Source: Phycisphaerae bacterium | GTDB taxonomy: Bacteria; Planctomycetota; Phycisphaerae; Phycisphaerales; UBA1924 | Assembly (NCBI GenBank): GCA_016873295.1 | Contig: VGXM01000002.1 | Location: 124,001 to 188,000 of the forward strand | Reading direction: 5' to 3' | DNA length: 64,000 nt | Shown: one piece after another, positions 44,862 to 53,506 of the stretch | Numbering within the stretch: the stretch's first letter is position 1 | Layout of the letters: each line of letters begins with the position of its first letter | The notes under the pieces: model-generated | Told to the model about the DNA's origin: nothing | Database searches by the model: none | The model's input: only the letters and a program-made list of their open reading frames with translations | Position numbers and translations under genes: made by a program

Positions 44862-45812
44862 GTGCTCCCCAAACCACCGCCCCGCGAGCCCAGCCTCGGT
44901 TTCCTCTACATCCCGCCCTACCGCGTCCAGGGCACCTCCATCGCCGGCGAGGCCACCGCCGTGCAGATCCCGGAGCTGGACGTCTGCTTTGACATGGGCG
45001 TCTGCCCGCGGGCCATGCTCAACAGCAAGTTCGTCGCGCTCACGCACGGGCACATGGACCACGTCGGGGGCCTGGCGTATTACTGCTCCCAGCGCCGCTT
45101 CCAGGGAATGGGCTCGGGCACCATCCTCTGCGACGCCCGCATCGCCCGCGCCGTCCAGAGCATGCTCGCCGGCTACGTCGACCTCGAACGCCAGAAGACC
45201 CCCTACGAGCTCGTCCCCCTCCTGCCCGAGCAGCCCCACCAGCTCAAGCCCTCCGTCTACCTCCGCGGCTTCGAGACCGAGCACACCGCCCCCTCCTTCG
45301 GCTACGTCGTCTACGAGAAGCGCACCAAGCTCAAGCCCGAGTTCACCGACCTGCCGCAGGACAAGCTCCGCGAGCTCAAGGACCGGGGCGTGGAGATCAC
45401 GCGCGCGCTCGAAGTCCCCCTCGTCGCCTTCCTGGGCGACACCGCCCCGGGGCCCCACCTGTTGCGCGACGACGTCCGCAAGAGCCAGATCGTCATCAGC
45501 GAGTGCACCTTCTTCGAGGCGGACCACCAGGACCGCGCCAAGATCGGCATGCACCTGCACATCGACAACATCGCCGAGTGGCTCAAGTTCCTGGAGTGCC
45601 AGAGCCTCGTGCTCATCCACGTCTCGCGGCGGACGGACATGGGCGAGGCGCGGCGGCAGCTCGCCCACGCCGCGGGCGAGGAAAGGGCCTCCAAGGTCCT
45701 CTTCCTCATGGACCACCGCGCCAACCGCATCCGCTACGACCGCCAACTCGCCGACGCCCAGGAGAAGGAAGCCGCACGCGTCGCCGGCGCGGGCGAGGAC
45801 GAGGCGGACTGA
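44862..45812 (+). CDS. Metallo-beta-lactamase-fold hydrolase, RNase Z-like
   Basis: The 316-residue protein has the metal motif THGHMDHVGG, an Asp in FLGDTAP and a downstream His (LVLIHVSRRTD). The start (RVQGTSIAGEATAVQIPELD) and the segment VISECTFFEADHQDRAKIGM resemble RNase Z/ElaC-type tRNA 3'-processing enzymes, but the flexible exosite arm is not obvious; a plant-type homologue is another possibility. GTG 44862 has GGAG 8 nt upstream; TACACT lies about 50 nt upstream. Confidence 0.8.
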   Translation: MLPKPPPREPSLGFLYIPPYRVQGTSIAGEATAVQIPELDVCFDMGVCPRAMLNSKFVALTHGHMDHVGGLAYYCSQRRFQGMGSGTILCDARIARAVQSMLAGYVDLERQKTPYELVPLLPEQPHQLKPSVYLRGFETEHTAPSFGYVVYEKRTKLKPEFTDLPQDKLRELKDRGVEITRALEVPLVAFLGDTAPGPHLLRDDVRKSQIVISECTFFEADHQDRAKIGMHLHIDNIAEWLKFLECQSLVLIHVSRRTDMGEARRQLAHAAGEERASKVLFLMDHRANRIRYDRQLADAQEKEAARVAGAGEDEAD

Positions 45813-45895
45813 GCACGCCGGCACTTGGACGGGCACGCCCGCGACCCGCTGGCCCCGCGCCCGATCGCCGCGCGCCGCTTCGTACCCTCCCCCCC

Positions 45896-46624
45896 ATGAA
45901 GCCCCGCAAGTTCGCCTACCTCGCCCACCGCTGGCTCGCGCTCTTCATCGCCCTCCAGCTTCTGGCCTGGAGCGTGGGCGGGTTTACGTTCAGCGTCCTG
46001 GACATCCGCGACGTCCGCGGCGAGTCGGCCGCCGCCATGCGACCGCCGCGGCCTCTCGACCTCGACGCCCTCCCCGCCCCCGTCGCCGATGCGTGCCGCT
46101 CGCTCGACCTCCCGCCCGTCGCCCGGGCCGAGCTGATCGACCGGGGCCTGGGGCCCCGCTGGGAGCTCCGCGACGAGGGCAACCGTCTGGCGGCGCTCCT
46201 GCTCCCCGACGGCCGAACCGCGCCCCCGCTCACGCGCGACGACGCCGAGCGCATCGCCCTCGACGACCTCCTCGAACCCGCCGCCGTCCGCGCCGCCCGC
46301 CTGATCGACGCCGACCCGCCCACCGAGTACCGCGAGAAGCCCCTCCCCGCGTGGCAGGTCGTCTTCGAGCGCTCCGACGCCGTGCGCGTCTACGTCCACG
46401 CCGGCACGGGCGAGATTGCCGCCCGGCGCAATCGCGCCTGGCGCACGTTCGACTTCTTCTGGATGCTCCACACGATGGACTACCAGACCCGCGACGACTT
46501 CAACCACCCGCTCCTGACCATCGCCAGCCTCCTGGCCGTCGCCACCGCCGCGACGGGCCTCTCGCTCTGGGCCTGGCGCCTCCTCCCCTCCGCCCGTCGG
46601 CAGCGGACCGCGATGGCGGTCTAG
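45896..46624 (+). CDS. PepSY-domain membrane protein
   Basis: The 242-residue product has a basic start (MKPRKFAYLAHRWLALFIAL), a first membrane helix, a periplasmic part with a PepSY-like strand pair (YREKPLPAWQVVFERSDAVR, VYVHAGTGEIAARR), the motif FFWMLHTMDY, and a second helix near the C-terminus. PepSY-TM proteins are linked to iron reduction or envelope regulation. TACCCT lies 7 nt before ATG 45896. The stop is TAG, whose G begins R1 copy D. Confidence 0.85.
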   Translation: MKPRKFAYLAHRWLALFIALQLLAWSVGGFTFSVLDIRDVRGESAAAMRPPRPLDLDALPAPVADACRSLDLPPVARAELIDRGLGPRWELRDEGNRLAALLLPDGRTAPPLTRDDAERIALDDLLEPAAVRAARLIDADPPTEYREKPLPAWQVVFERSDAVRVYVHAGTGEIAARRNRAWRTFDFFWMLHTMDYQTRDDFNHPLLTIASLLAVATAATGLSLWAWRLLPSARRQRTAMAV

Positions 46625-46814
46625 TGGCGCGAGTCGGAAGAATGCGCACCAAGCCGCCGGCGGGCGCCGCGGGTGCCACGGGCGAGCCGCCCGGCGGCTC
46701 GCCCGTGCCGGCGTCCGGACGGGCGTCGAACAGCCGCACGGGTCATCGGGCGAAGCGCCCGATGACCCGTGGCACCCGGAGCGCATCCGTCCACGGACTT
46801 CCGACTTGCGTCAC
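46624..46814 (+). repeat. R1 element, copy D, at the PepSY stop codon
   Basis: Starts GTGGCGCGAGTCGGAAG with the last base of the TAG stop; ends CTTCCGACTTGCGTCAC. Internal palindrome CACGGGCGAGCCGCC / GGCGGCTCGCCCGTG has a one-base loop and is perfect; the second palindrome CGGGTCATCGGGCG / CGCCCGATGACCCG surrounds AAG. Interior orientation is opposite to copies B and C. Confidence 0.85.
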
Positions 46815-46816
46815 TC

Positions 46817-47004
46817 GTGGTGCGAGTCGGAAGAACGTGTACCAGGGCGCCGGCGGGCGCTGCGGGTGCCACGGGCGATCCGCCCGGCGGCCGCCCGTGC
46901 CGGCGTTCGGACCGGCCTCGAACAGCCGCACGGGTCACGGGCGGAGCGCCCGATGACCCGTGGCACCCGGAGCGCTCCGTCCACGTTCTTCCGACTCGCG
47001 CCAC
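46817..47004 (+). repeat. R1 element, copy E
   Basis: Tandem copy 2 bp after copy D, same orientation; left end GTGGTGCGAGTCGGAAG, right end CTTCCGACTCGCGCCAC (46988-47004). The ferredoxin promoter hexamer begins 50 bp beyond it. Confidence 0.85.
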
Positions 47005-47069
47005 GAGCGCCATCCCGCCCGCACGCGCGTGCGCCCGGCGCACACCCGCGCCCCTACGCTTCCCGCCCC

Positions 47070-47336
47070 ATGACGCACATCATCGCCGAACCCTGCATCG
47101 GGACCAAGGACACCTCGTGCGTCGAGGTGTGCCCGGTCGACTGCATCCACCCCACCAAGGCCTCCCCCGACTTCGGGAAGACCGAGCAGCTCTACATCGA
47201 CCCCGACACCTGCATCGACTGCGGGCTGTGCGTCGACGAGTGCCCCGTCAAGGCCATCTACCCCCAGGAAGACCTCCCCCCCGAGTGGGCCAGGTACATC
47301 CAGATCAACCTCGAGTACTACCAGAAGAAGGCCTGA
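47070..47336 (+). CDS. Ferredoxin, two-cluster type
   Basis: The 88-residue electron carrier has a first motif spread as C-x7-C-x3-C-P (EPCIGTKDTSCVEVCPVDC) and a second CIDCGLCVDECP, as in 7Fe ferredoxins of the Azotobacter FdI type with one 3Fe-4S and one 4Fe-4S cluster. TACGCT lies 9 nt upstream of ATG 47070. It is monocistronic. The sequence directly after its stop is a dockerin remnant in another frame. Confidence 0.95.
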   Translation: MTHIIAEPCIGTKDTSCVEVCPVDCIHPTKASPDFGKTEQLYIDPDTCIDCGLCVDECPVKAIYPQEDLPPEWARYIQINLEYYQKKA

Positions 47337-47482
47337 TCGCCCCCCGCGGGTTCACCTCCGGCACCTTCGGCAACCTCAACGACTTCAATGCTCTCAACAA
47401 CTGCGCCGACCTGAACGGCGACGGCGCCGTCGACTTCAACGACTTCCTCGAGTTCCTCAACATCTACAACGTCGGCTGCTGA
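47337..47482 (+). pseudogene. Orphan C-terminal dockerin fragment
   Basis: In the frame offset from ferredoxin the sequence reads GTFGNLNDFNALNNCADLNGDG ending EFLNIYNVGC then TGA, broken here as GTFGNLNDFNALNN and CADLNGDGAVDFNDFL. That is the second dockerin half plus a little of the first. It has no start of its own and stops right before a good terminator. I infer the 3' end of a deleted exported-protein gene left behind ferredoxin. Confidence 0.75.
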
Positions 47483-47494
47483 AGGCGCGACCTC

Positions 47495-47519
47495 CCCCGC
47501 GCCCCCGGCGGGGCTTTTT
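47495..47519 (+). terminator. Rho-independent terminator
   Basis: CCCCGC (47495-47500) pairs with GCGGGG (47508-47513) around a 7-nt loop, followed by CTTTTT. It now serves ferredoxin, though it was probably inherited from the lost dockerin gene. Confidence 0.8.
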
Positions 47520-47570
47520 CGCGCGCCCGCCGCCCCCGATAGCATCGGGCCACACCTCCCGGGCCCGCGC

Positions 47571-48308
47571 ATGACCGACCCCACCGCCCCGCTCCTCCGC
47601 GTCCCCGCCGTCGACGACTGGTGGCGGCTCACGCGCCGCTTCCCCGACTACCGCAAGGCCTCGCACTCGGTGCTGAAGGACTACGGCTACATGGAGCTCA
47701 TGGCCCTGGTGGGGGACCGCGGGCTCGCCGACCGCCGCGCCGCCATCCTCGAATACGGGCACGGCTTCAACCCCGCCCTCTTCGCCGCCTTCCACGCCCG
47801 CTGCCACATGACCGGCGTCGATGACGACATGGGGCTGGCCTACTTCCCCTCGGGCGAGTCGTGGGACGCGAAGCGCAAGGAGCGCCTGCTCGACCCCTTC
47901 CCCGACGTGCGCTTCGTCCGCGGGCTGCTCGGGGGCCCGCTGGACGTGCGCGAGGGCTCGCAGGACCTGGTCTGCTCCGTCAGCGTCATGGAAGAACTCG
48001 ACCCCGCCACCACCGCCCGCGTCGTCGAGCACGCCCACCGACTGCTCGTGCCCGGCGGCCTCTTCGCCGGCACCATCGACTTCTGCGTCACCGGCGCCGA
48101 CCGCTACTTCAACCTCATGCAACTCCTGGTCTCCTCCGGCTTCGACTTCCGCTTCGACCCGGCCCGCCCGCCCAACGCCAATCCCTACACCATCCTCGTC
48201 GAGAACCCCACCGCGGTGATGACCATGTACATGCAGGCCGCGGGCGAGGACCGGAGATACCAGGGGCACTGGACCACGGCCTTCTTCGTGGCCCGCAAGC
48301 CCGCCTGA
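47571..48308 (+). CDS. Class I SAM-dependent methyltransferase-like protein
   Basis: The 245-residue protein has a nucleotide-binding-like start ILEYGHGFNPALFAAF, an acidic end of strand 2 (MTGVDDDMG), a motif QDLVCSVSVMEELDP and a strand RLLVPGGLFAGTIDF, the usual order of Rossmann methyltransferases. The G-x-G loop is YGHGFN, slightly atypical. Substrate unknown. No close TAnnnT hexamer is seen before ATG 47571. Confidence 0.75.
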   Translation: MTDPTAPLLRVPAVDDWWRLTRRFPDYRKASHSVLKDYGYMELMALVGDRGLADRRAAILEYGHGFNPALFAAFHARCHMTGVDDDMGLAYFPSGESWDAKRKERLLDPFPDVRFVRGLLGGPLDVREGSQDLVCSVSVMEELDPATTARVVEHAHRLLVPGGLFAGTIDFCVTGADRYFNLMQLLVSSGFDFRFDPARPPNANPYTILVENPTAVMTMYMQAAGEDRRYQGHWTTAFFVARKPA

Positions 48309-48380
48309 CGCGGCCCGGGTGGCGCCGCCCTCCGGGCGGTGTCCGCGCTTGGAGGCCGGCGCCCCCACTACCGTGCGCCC

Positions 48381-49382
48381 ATGCGCACGCTCGCCCTCAG
48401 CCTGCTCCTCGCCGCCGCCCCCGCCTCCGCCTGGGACGCCGACGGGCACCGGACCATCACGCTCCTGGCCCTGGACGCCGCCGGCGACGGGCTCCCCGCG
48501 TTCCTGCGCGACGAGGACGCCCGCCAGCGGGCCGCGTGGCAGTCGGGCGAGCCCGACCGGTGGCGCGGCACGCGCGCCCCCGCCCTCACCCACCTCAACA
48601 ATCCCGACCACTACATCGACGTCGAGGACCTCGAGCCCTTCGGGCTCACGCTCGAGACCGTCCCGCCGCTGCGCTACGAGTACATGCGCGTGCTCGCCGT
48701 CGCCAGGCACGTCCATCCCGAGAACTGGGAGAGGCCCGACGTCCCGCCCTACGACCCGCGGCAGGACCCCGCCAAGGTCAACGAGTGGCCCGGGTTCGTC
48801 CTCCACTCCATCGCCGAGAGCGCCGACAAGCTCCGCTCCGCCTTCAACACGCTGCGCATCCTCGAGGGCCTCGCCGACGCCTCCACGCCCCGCCGACAGG
48901 GCCAGGTGCGGCAGGCGCGCGAGAACGCGGTCTATTCCCTCGGCGTCCTCAGCCACTTCGTGGGCGACACCGCCCAGCCCCTGCACACCACCCGCCACCA
49001 CCACGGGTGGGTCGGCGACAACCCCCACGCCTACACCACCGACCGGGGCATCCACGCCCACATCGACGGCACCGTACTCACGCTGCACGCCCTCTCCTAC
49101 GACACGCTCCGCGGCACCCCCGTCGCGCCCGCCGACGTGTCCCCGCGCACGCAGTGGGGCGCCGCCGTCGCCTACACGCGCCGGTCGTTCGACCGCGTCG
49201 TGCCGCTGTACGAACTGCGCAAGTCCGGCGACCTCGAGCGCGAGCCCGGCAAGTCGTTCATCGCCGAGCGCCTCGCCGACGCCTCCTCGATGCTCGCGGG
49301 GCTCGTCCTCGCCGCCTGGCGGGCCGCCGAGCCCTCGCCGCGGGAGATCGAGGACTACCTGCGCTACGAGGCCAAGCACTGA
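48381..49382 (+). CDS. Secreted S1/P1-nuclease-like zinc enzyme
   Basis: The 333-residue product has a signal peptide (MRTLALSLLLAAAPASA) followed directly by WDADGHRTI: in this superfamily the mature N-terminal Trp and the next His bind zinc. Further ligands are in LNNPDHYIDVED and LSHFVGDTAQPLHTTRHHHG. The family includes S1/P1 nucleases and zinc phospholipase C; the HFVGDTAQPLH pattern fits both. The protein would cut phosphodiesters outside the cytoplasm. TACCGT lies 6 nt before ATG 48381. Confidence 0.85.
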   Translation: MRTLALSLLLAAAPASAWDADGHRTITLLALDAAGDGLPAFLRDEDARQRAAWQSGEPDRWRGTRAPALTHLNNPDHYIDVEDLEPFGLTLETVPPLRYEYMRVLAVARHVHPENWERPDVPPYDPRQDPAKVNEWPGFVLHSIAESADKLRSAFNTLRILEGLADASTPRRQGQVRQARENAVYSLGVLSHFVGDTAQPLHTTRHHHGWVGDNPHAYTTDRGIHAHIDGTVLTLHALSYDTLRGTPVAPADVSPRTQWGAAVAYTRRSFDRVVPLYELRKSGDLEREPGKSFIAERLADASSMLAGLVLAAWRAAEPSPREIEDYLRYEAKH

Positions 49383-49452
49383 TCGGCCGGGGAGGGTGGG
49401 CCCGCGCCCCGACGGCGTGCGCCGTCGGCTCGGCAAGAGGCGCCGTCCATCG

Positions 49453-50838
49453 CTACAGCAGCGTTCCCCGCAGCACGAGCACCGCGATGGCCAGGTAGAT
49501 CAGGGTCCCGGAGGCGTCCATGAGCGTCGCGACCAGGGGCGTGCTCGCCGTCGCCGGGTCCAGCCCGCACCGTTCCAGGATCAGCGGCAGCGTGGCCCCC
49601 AGCGTGACCGCCCACACCACGATGAGCAGCACGGCCCCCGCGACCGTGAACGAGACCATCATCGGCGAGGGCGTCCTGGTGTAGCCCACGCCCGTGAAGA
49701 ACAGCACCGCCGCCAGGCCCAGCAGCGACAGCGTCGCCCCCAGCAGCAGCCCGGAGACCAGTTCCTTGCGTACGACGCGCCACCAGTCCGCCGGCGCGAT
49801 CTCGTCCAGGGCCAGGGCCCGCGTGATCAGCGTCGCCGCCTGCGAGCCCGAGTTCCCCCCGCACGAGATCACCAGCGGCAGGAAGAGCGTCAGCACCGCC
49901 GCCCTCTCCAACTGGTCCTGGAACGATCCCAGCACCAGGATCGTGATGCTCTGCCCCACGAGCAGGAGCGAGAGCCAGGGCCCGCGCTTCCGGAACAGCG
50001 CCACGTGCCCCGACTCGATGTACGGCTCGTCCAGGGCCTGCACCGCGCCCAGCCGCTGCACCTGCTCCGTCGCCAACTGCTCCGCCACGTCCGCCACGTC
50101 GTCGTGCGTCACGATCCCCAGCAGCATCCCCCGGCTGTCCACCACGGGCAGGGCGCTGCGGTCGTAGCGCTTGAGCATGGTCACCGCGTCTTCCTGGGGC
50201 TGGTCGGCCTGGAGGGCGACGAAGGAGCGGTTCATCAGGCTCTCGATGGGCGCCGAGGGGTCCGCCAGGAACACCTGCCGCAGCCGCAGGTCGTCCACCA
50301 GCTTCCCCTGCTCGTCCACGACGTACACCACGTTGATGGTCTCGGCGTCACGCCCGTAGCGCCGGATGTGGTCCAGCGCGTACGCCACCGTCCAGTCGGC
50401 CCGCACGCGCACGTAGTCGGGCGTCATCAGGCGCCCGACGCTGCGCTCGGGGTACCCGAGGATCGCCTGCGTGACGCGCCGCTCCTCGGGGGGAAGCTCC
50501 GCGACGATGCGCGTGGCGACCTCCGTGGGCAGCTCGTCGACGACGCGGGCCCGGTCGTCCGGGCTCATGGCCTCCAGCAGCCGCGCCGACTCGACCGTGC
50601 CCAGGGCCCTGATCAGGTCGTTCTGGTGCTCCGCCGGGAAGTACGCGAAGACCTCGCCCGCGAAGTCGCGGGCCAGGAACCGGAACGCCACCGCCGACTT
50701 GCCCGGCTCCAGCTCCCGCAGGATCTCCGCGACGTCGACGGCGTCGATCCCCAGCAGCGCCTCGCGCAGCTCGGCGTAGCGCCCGCCCTCGATCAGTTCG
50801 CGCACCTCGGGCTCGAGCAACTGGGCCGTCGGGTTCAT
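49453..50838 (-). CDS. mgtE: Magnesium transporter MgtE
   Basis: The 461-residue channel has the MgtE N-domain (superhelical, IDAVDVAEILRELEPGKSAV), a CBS pair (SVGRLMTPDYVRVRADWTVA, LPVVDSRGMLLGIVTHDDVA) and five C-terminal membrane helices with PLVISCGGNSGSQAATLITR and PLVATLMDASGTLIYLAIA. Length is standard. ATG 50838 is supported by TACCAT 9 nt upstream. No magnesium riboswitch-like leader fits, since the predicted mRNA start is at the ATG. Confidence 0.96.
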   Translation of the reverse strand: MNPTAQLLEPEVRELIEGGRYAELREALLGIDAVDVAEILRELEPGKSAVAFRFLARDFAGEVFAYFPAEHQNDLIRALGTVESARLLEAMSPDDRARVVDELPTEVATRIVAELPPEERRVTQAILGYPERSVGRLMTPDYVRVRADWTVAYALDHIRRYGRDAETINVVYVVDEQGKLVDDLRLRQVFLADPSAPIESLMNRSFVALQADQPQEDAVTMLKRYDRSALPVVDSRGMLLGIVTHDDVADVAEQLATEQVQRLGAVQALDEPYIESGHVALFRKRGPWLSLLLVGQSITILVLGSFQDQLERAAVLTLFLPLVISCGGNSGSQAATLITRALALDEIAPADWWRVVRKELVSGLLLGATLSLLGLAAVLFFTGVGYTRTPSPMMVSFTVAGAVLLIVVWAVTLGATLPLILERCGLDPATASTPLVATLMDASGTLIYLAIAVLVLRGTLL

Positions 50839-51025
50839 GGCGCCCCGATGGTACCGGGGCGGGGCCTTTCAGGCCCCTCCTTCGCGGGTCGTCCCCCTCT
50901 CCTCCGCGCCACAATCATCCCGTCCCGCCTGGGGCGCTTTCAGCGAATGCGATGCGCGCGAACGCGACCCCGCCAAGCGACGCCGCGGAAGGCCCTCTGG
51001 TCGGACCCGCCGCGCCCCGACCGCC

Positions 51026-51598
51026 TCACGCCGTCGACGCCGCCGGGTGCTGCCCGATCGGCCCCGCCTCCAGGGTCACGCCCAGCCCCAGCACGATGCG
51101 GTTGACGTAGTTGAAGTACCCGATGACCTGGGCGGCGTCCAGGACCTCGCGGTCGGAGAGCCCCGCCGCGTGCAGCGCGGCGATGTCGTGGGCCGTCACC
51201 GACGCCGGCTCGCTCGTCAGCTTCGTCGCGTATCCCGCCAACCCCGCCTCGCGGGGCGTCAACCCCGCCACGTTCCCTTCCTTCAGACACACCGCCAGCC
51301 CGCGGCGATCCTCCGTCAGCTCGCGGGCCAGCCCCGTCGCGTGGTGCTCGAGGCAGTAGCGGCACCCGTTCACCCGGCTGACCACCACGCCCAGCACCTC
51401 GCGCTCCACCCGGCTCAGCGACGACGGGCCGTGCATCGCCTGGGCGTACAGCGCCATATGCGCCTCCAGCGTCGCCGGGTGCAGGCTGTGCACCACCAGG
51501 ACGTGGTCGACGTGCCCGTTCCTGTTGGCGTAGCGGCGATACAGGTCGGCCAGGTGGCCCTCCGCATCCGCCCTGGGAATGACGCGGATGAACGCCAT
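51026..51598 (-). CDS. AhpD-like alkylhydroperoxidase/carboxymuconolactone decarboxylase protein
   Basis: The 190-residue protein has the redox motif VNGCRYCLEHHATGLARELT (CxxC with the following His) and a conserved EVLGVVVSR helix, as in peroxidase-related AhpD-fold enzymes. It would reduce peroxides using its Cys pair. TATGAT lies 6 nt before ATG 51598. Confidence 0.9.
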   Translation of the reverse strand: MAFIRVIPRADAEGHLADLYRRYANRNGHVDHVLVVHSLHPATLEAHMALYAQAMHGPSSLSRVEREVLGVVVSRVNGCRYCLEHHATGLARELTEDRRGLAVCLKEGNVAGLTPREAGLAGYATKLTSEPASVTAHDIAALHAAGLSDREVLDAAQVIGYFNYVNRIVLGLGVTLEAGPIGQHPAASTA

Positions 51599-51625
51599 GG
51601 GGCGATCATAGAGCCGCCCGCCCCC

Positions 51626-51832
51626 TCAGGCCCGTTCGCGAGGCATCAGGATCCACAGGATCACATACACCAGGATCCCGGGGAACGCCGCCGACAGGAT
51701 CGACACCAGCACGTACGCCACGCGCACCAGCGTCGAGCTCCACCCCAGCCACTTGGCGATCCCCCCGCACACGCCCGCCAGCATCCGATCGTCGTTGGAG
51801 AGCAGGAGTCCCATGCCCACATTCTTGGGCAT
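51626..51832 (-). CDS. PspC-domain small membrane protein
   Basis: The 68-residue product contains the PspC core LSNDDRMLAGVCGGIAKWLG and a transmembrane segment (FPGILVYVILWILM). PspC proteins take part in the phage-shock envelope response. Either ATG 51832 or ATG 51814 is possible; 51814 gives the more usual 8 residues before the NDD motif. No psp regulators are adjacent. Confidence 0.8.
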   Translation of the reverse strand: MPKNVGMGLLLSNDDRMLAGVCGGIAKWLGWSSTLVRVAYVLVSILSAAFPGILVYVILWILMPRERA

Positions 51833-51903
51833 CGGGCCCGGCGGATGCCGCCGGGGACGGCCTCCAGGCTCCGCACGCCCGACCACAACGCCCGCGCCCC
51901 CGC

Positions 51904-52254
51904 TCACGCCCTGAAGGCGTTGTACGCCCCGTAGGCGCACGGGATCGAGTACGCCAGCCCCGCGATCGTCACGCCCACGAGCCAGGCCCGCGATCGGCCC
52001 GCCAGCCACCCCGCCGAGGCCAGCGCCGCCCCCGAGAGAACGCCCGCGAGCGTGAACAGCACCCACTCCGGGGCCGCGTGCCCCACGATGAGCCGCGACG
52101 GCAGCAGGCCCGGGAGCACGGGCAGCATCTTGACCCACAGCCAGCGGTAGTCGGTCCAGGGGTAGTCGATCCAGAGGACCCATGTGAACGGCAGGTACAG
52201 CGCCGCCGCCGTCGCCGAACACGCCCACCGCCGTTGCATGCGCCCGCGTCCCAC
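51904..52254 (-). CDS. Small polytopic membrane protein of unknown function
   Basis: The 116-residue product has three to four hydrophobic segments (ALYLPFTWVLWI, WVLFTLAGVLSGAALASAGW, AWLVGVTIAGLAYSI). No family recognised. The GTG at 52254 is preferred over ATG 52239 because TACCGT (52261-52266, minus) lies 6 nt before the GTG. Confidence 0.55.
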   Translation of the reverse strand: MGRGRMQRRWACSATAAALYLPFTWVLWIDYPWTDYRWLWVKMLPVLPGLLPSRLIVGHAAPEWVLFTLAGVLSGAALASAGWLAGRSRAWLVGVTIAGLAYSIPCAYGAYNAFRA

Positions 52255-52269
52255 GGGCGCACGGTATGG

Positions 52270-52620
52270 TCACCGGAGGTAGTACGCCCCGTCGTGCCGG
52301 AGCCAGATGCGGCGCTCGCGGAAGATGACCGTGGTCTCGGCGCTGCGCTGCAGGTGGAGGTAGCGCACGCGATCGACGCTGGGGGCCGTGCAGGGCCACA
52401 GGTCCGCCGGCGGGCGCACGTCGCCGACGAACCCCAGGGCCGCGTCACGCCGCGAGAACTCCGGCGCCGAGGCGTCGCCGACGAGCACGGCGGGATCGTC
52501 CGGGAACACCACGGTCCCGGACGAGCCGCCGACCTCCGCCCCGGCGTGCCGACGGGCGACCGGCGCAGCGCACCCCGCCAGGAGCGCGAGCATGAGCGCG
52601 ATGCCGCCGATCTTTCCCAT
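52270..52620 (-). CDS. Small lipoprotein of unknown function
   Basis: The 116-residue product starts MGKIGGIALMLALLAGC with lipobox LAGC; the mature domain is short (TVVFPDDPAVLVGDASAPEF, TVIFRERRIWLRHDGAYYLR). No family recognised. ATG 52620 is chosen over GTG 52626 because GAGGTG is 5-6 nt before the ATG and would overlap the GTG spacing. Confidence 0.7.
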   Translation of the reverse strand: MGKIGGIALMLALLAGCAAPVARRHAGAEVGGSSGTVVFPDDPAVLVGDASAPEFSRRDAALGFVGDVRPPADLWPCTAPSVDRVRYLHLQRSAETTVIFRERRIWLRHDGAYYLR

Positions 52621-52765
52621 CTTCACACCTCACCGGGCGCGGTCGCCCACCCCGGGCCCATACAACCGGCGTGCCGGGGCGGATCGGGGGCCTCCGCGGA
52701 CGTGCGCCCGTTTCGGATGTTGCCCGGGCTCATCGCGTGGCGTGGCGTGGCGTCAACGCGGCAAG

Positions 52766-52840
52766 CGCGCCCGGCGCGATTCGAACGCGCGACCTGCCGC
52801 TTAGAAGGCGGCTGCTCTATCCGGGCTGAGCTACGGGCGC
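52766..52840 (-). tRNA. tRNA-Arg (anticodon TCT)
   Basis: On the minus strand, acceptor GCGCCCG (52840-52834) pairs with CGGGCGC (52773-52767), then discriminator G at 52766. The anticodon stem GCCGC/GCGGC encloses CTTCTAA, giving anticodon TCT for AGA/AGG. T loop GTTCGAATC is intact. CCA is not encoded. Confidence 0.95.
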
Positions 52841-52892
52841 CCGCACAAGGGTAGCGGACCACGCCCGGCCCCCGCCCCTACCATGCCGACCC

Positions 52893-53435
52893 ATGGCCTG
52901 GATCACCAAGCACTCCGCCGCCGCGACCGTCCCACGACGGCCCGACCCCTACCTCACCGCGGCCCTCAAGCAGCGCCTGAGCGAGCGGGTCCTGCCGCGC
53001 TTCGAGACGCGACTGGCGGCCCTGCTGCCCGTGCTGCACGAGGTCCAGCACGAGCAGGGCTGGATCCCCCCCCAAGCCATGGTCGAGATCGCCGACTTCC
53101 TCGGGCTCAAGCCCGCCGACGTCATCGACACCGCCTCCTTCTACGAGGAATACTGGCTCAAGCCCAAGGGTCGTCGGCTGATCCAGGTCTGCCGCTCCAT
53201 CGCCTGCGAGTTCTGCGGGCAGCCCGCCATCACCGACGCCATCCGCGCCTACCTGGGCATCGACGTGGGCGAGACAACCGACGACGGCGAGTTCACCTTC
53301 ATCGAGCTGGAGTGCCTGGGCGCCTGCGACCTGGCCCCCGTCGCCCTCATCGACCACGCATTGCACGAGCGCCTCACGCCCGAGTCGGCCTGCCGGGCCA
53401 TCGACGCCGCACGGCGCGCCGGGCACACGCACTGA
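52893..53435 (+). CDS. nuoE: NADH-quinone oxidoreductase subunit E
   Basis: The 180-residue 2Fe-2S subunit of complex I's NADH module has the thioredoxin-like core with four Cys ligands in QVCRSIACEFCG and ECLGACDLAP, and the helical N-domain (VLHEVQHEQGWIPPQAMVEI). TACCAT lies 8 nt before ATG 52893. nuoF and nuoG do not follow: the next genes are HIT, MBL and GNAT, so nuoE is separated from its usual operon. Confidence 0.95.
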   Translation: MAWITKHSAAATVPRRPDPYLTAALKQRLSERVLPRFETRLAALLPVLHEVQHEQGWIPPQAMVEIADFLGLKPADVIDTASFYEEYWLKPKGRRLIQVCRSIACEFCGQPAITDAIRAYLGIDVGETTDDGEFTFIELECLGACDLAPVALIDHALHERLTPESACRAIDAARRAGHTH

Positions 53436-53506
53436 CGCCCCCCCCGCCGCCCGGGCGCCCGCTTGAGGTGCGAACGCCGGCCGCGGATCGGGCGCTACCG
53501 TGCCGC

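Noticed and set aside
47070-47482. Ferredoxin-dockerin fusion by programmed frameshift
   Set aside because: The dockerin frame continues from a region with no slippery site, and ferredoxin ends at its normal length. A gene remnant explains it better.
50839-51025. Magnesium riboswitch upstream of mgtE
   Set aside because: The gap is short, mgtE has TACCAT 9 nt before its ATG, and no M-box-like sequence was seen.
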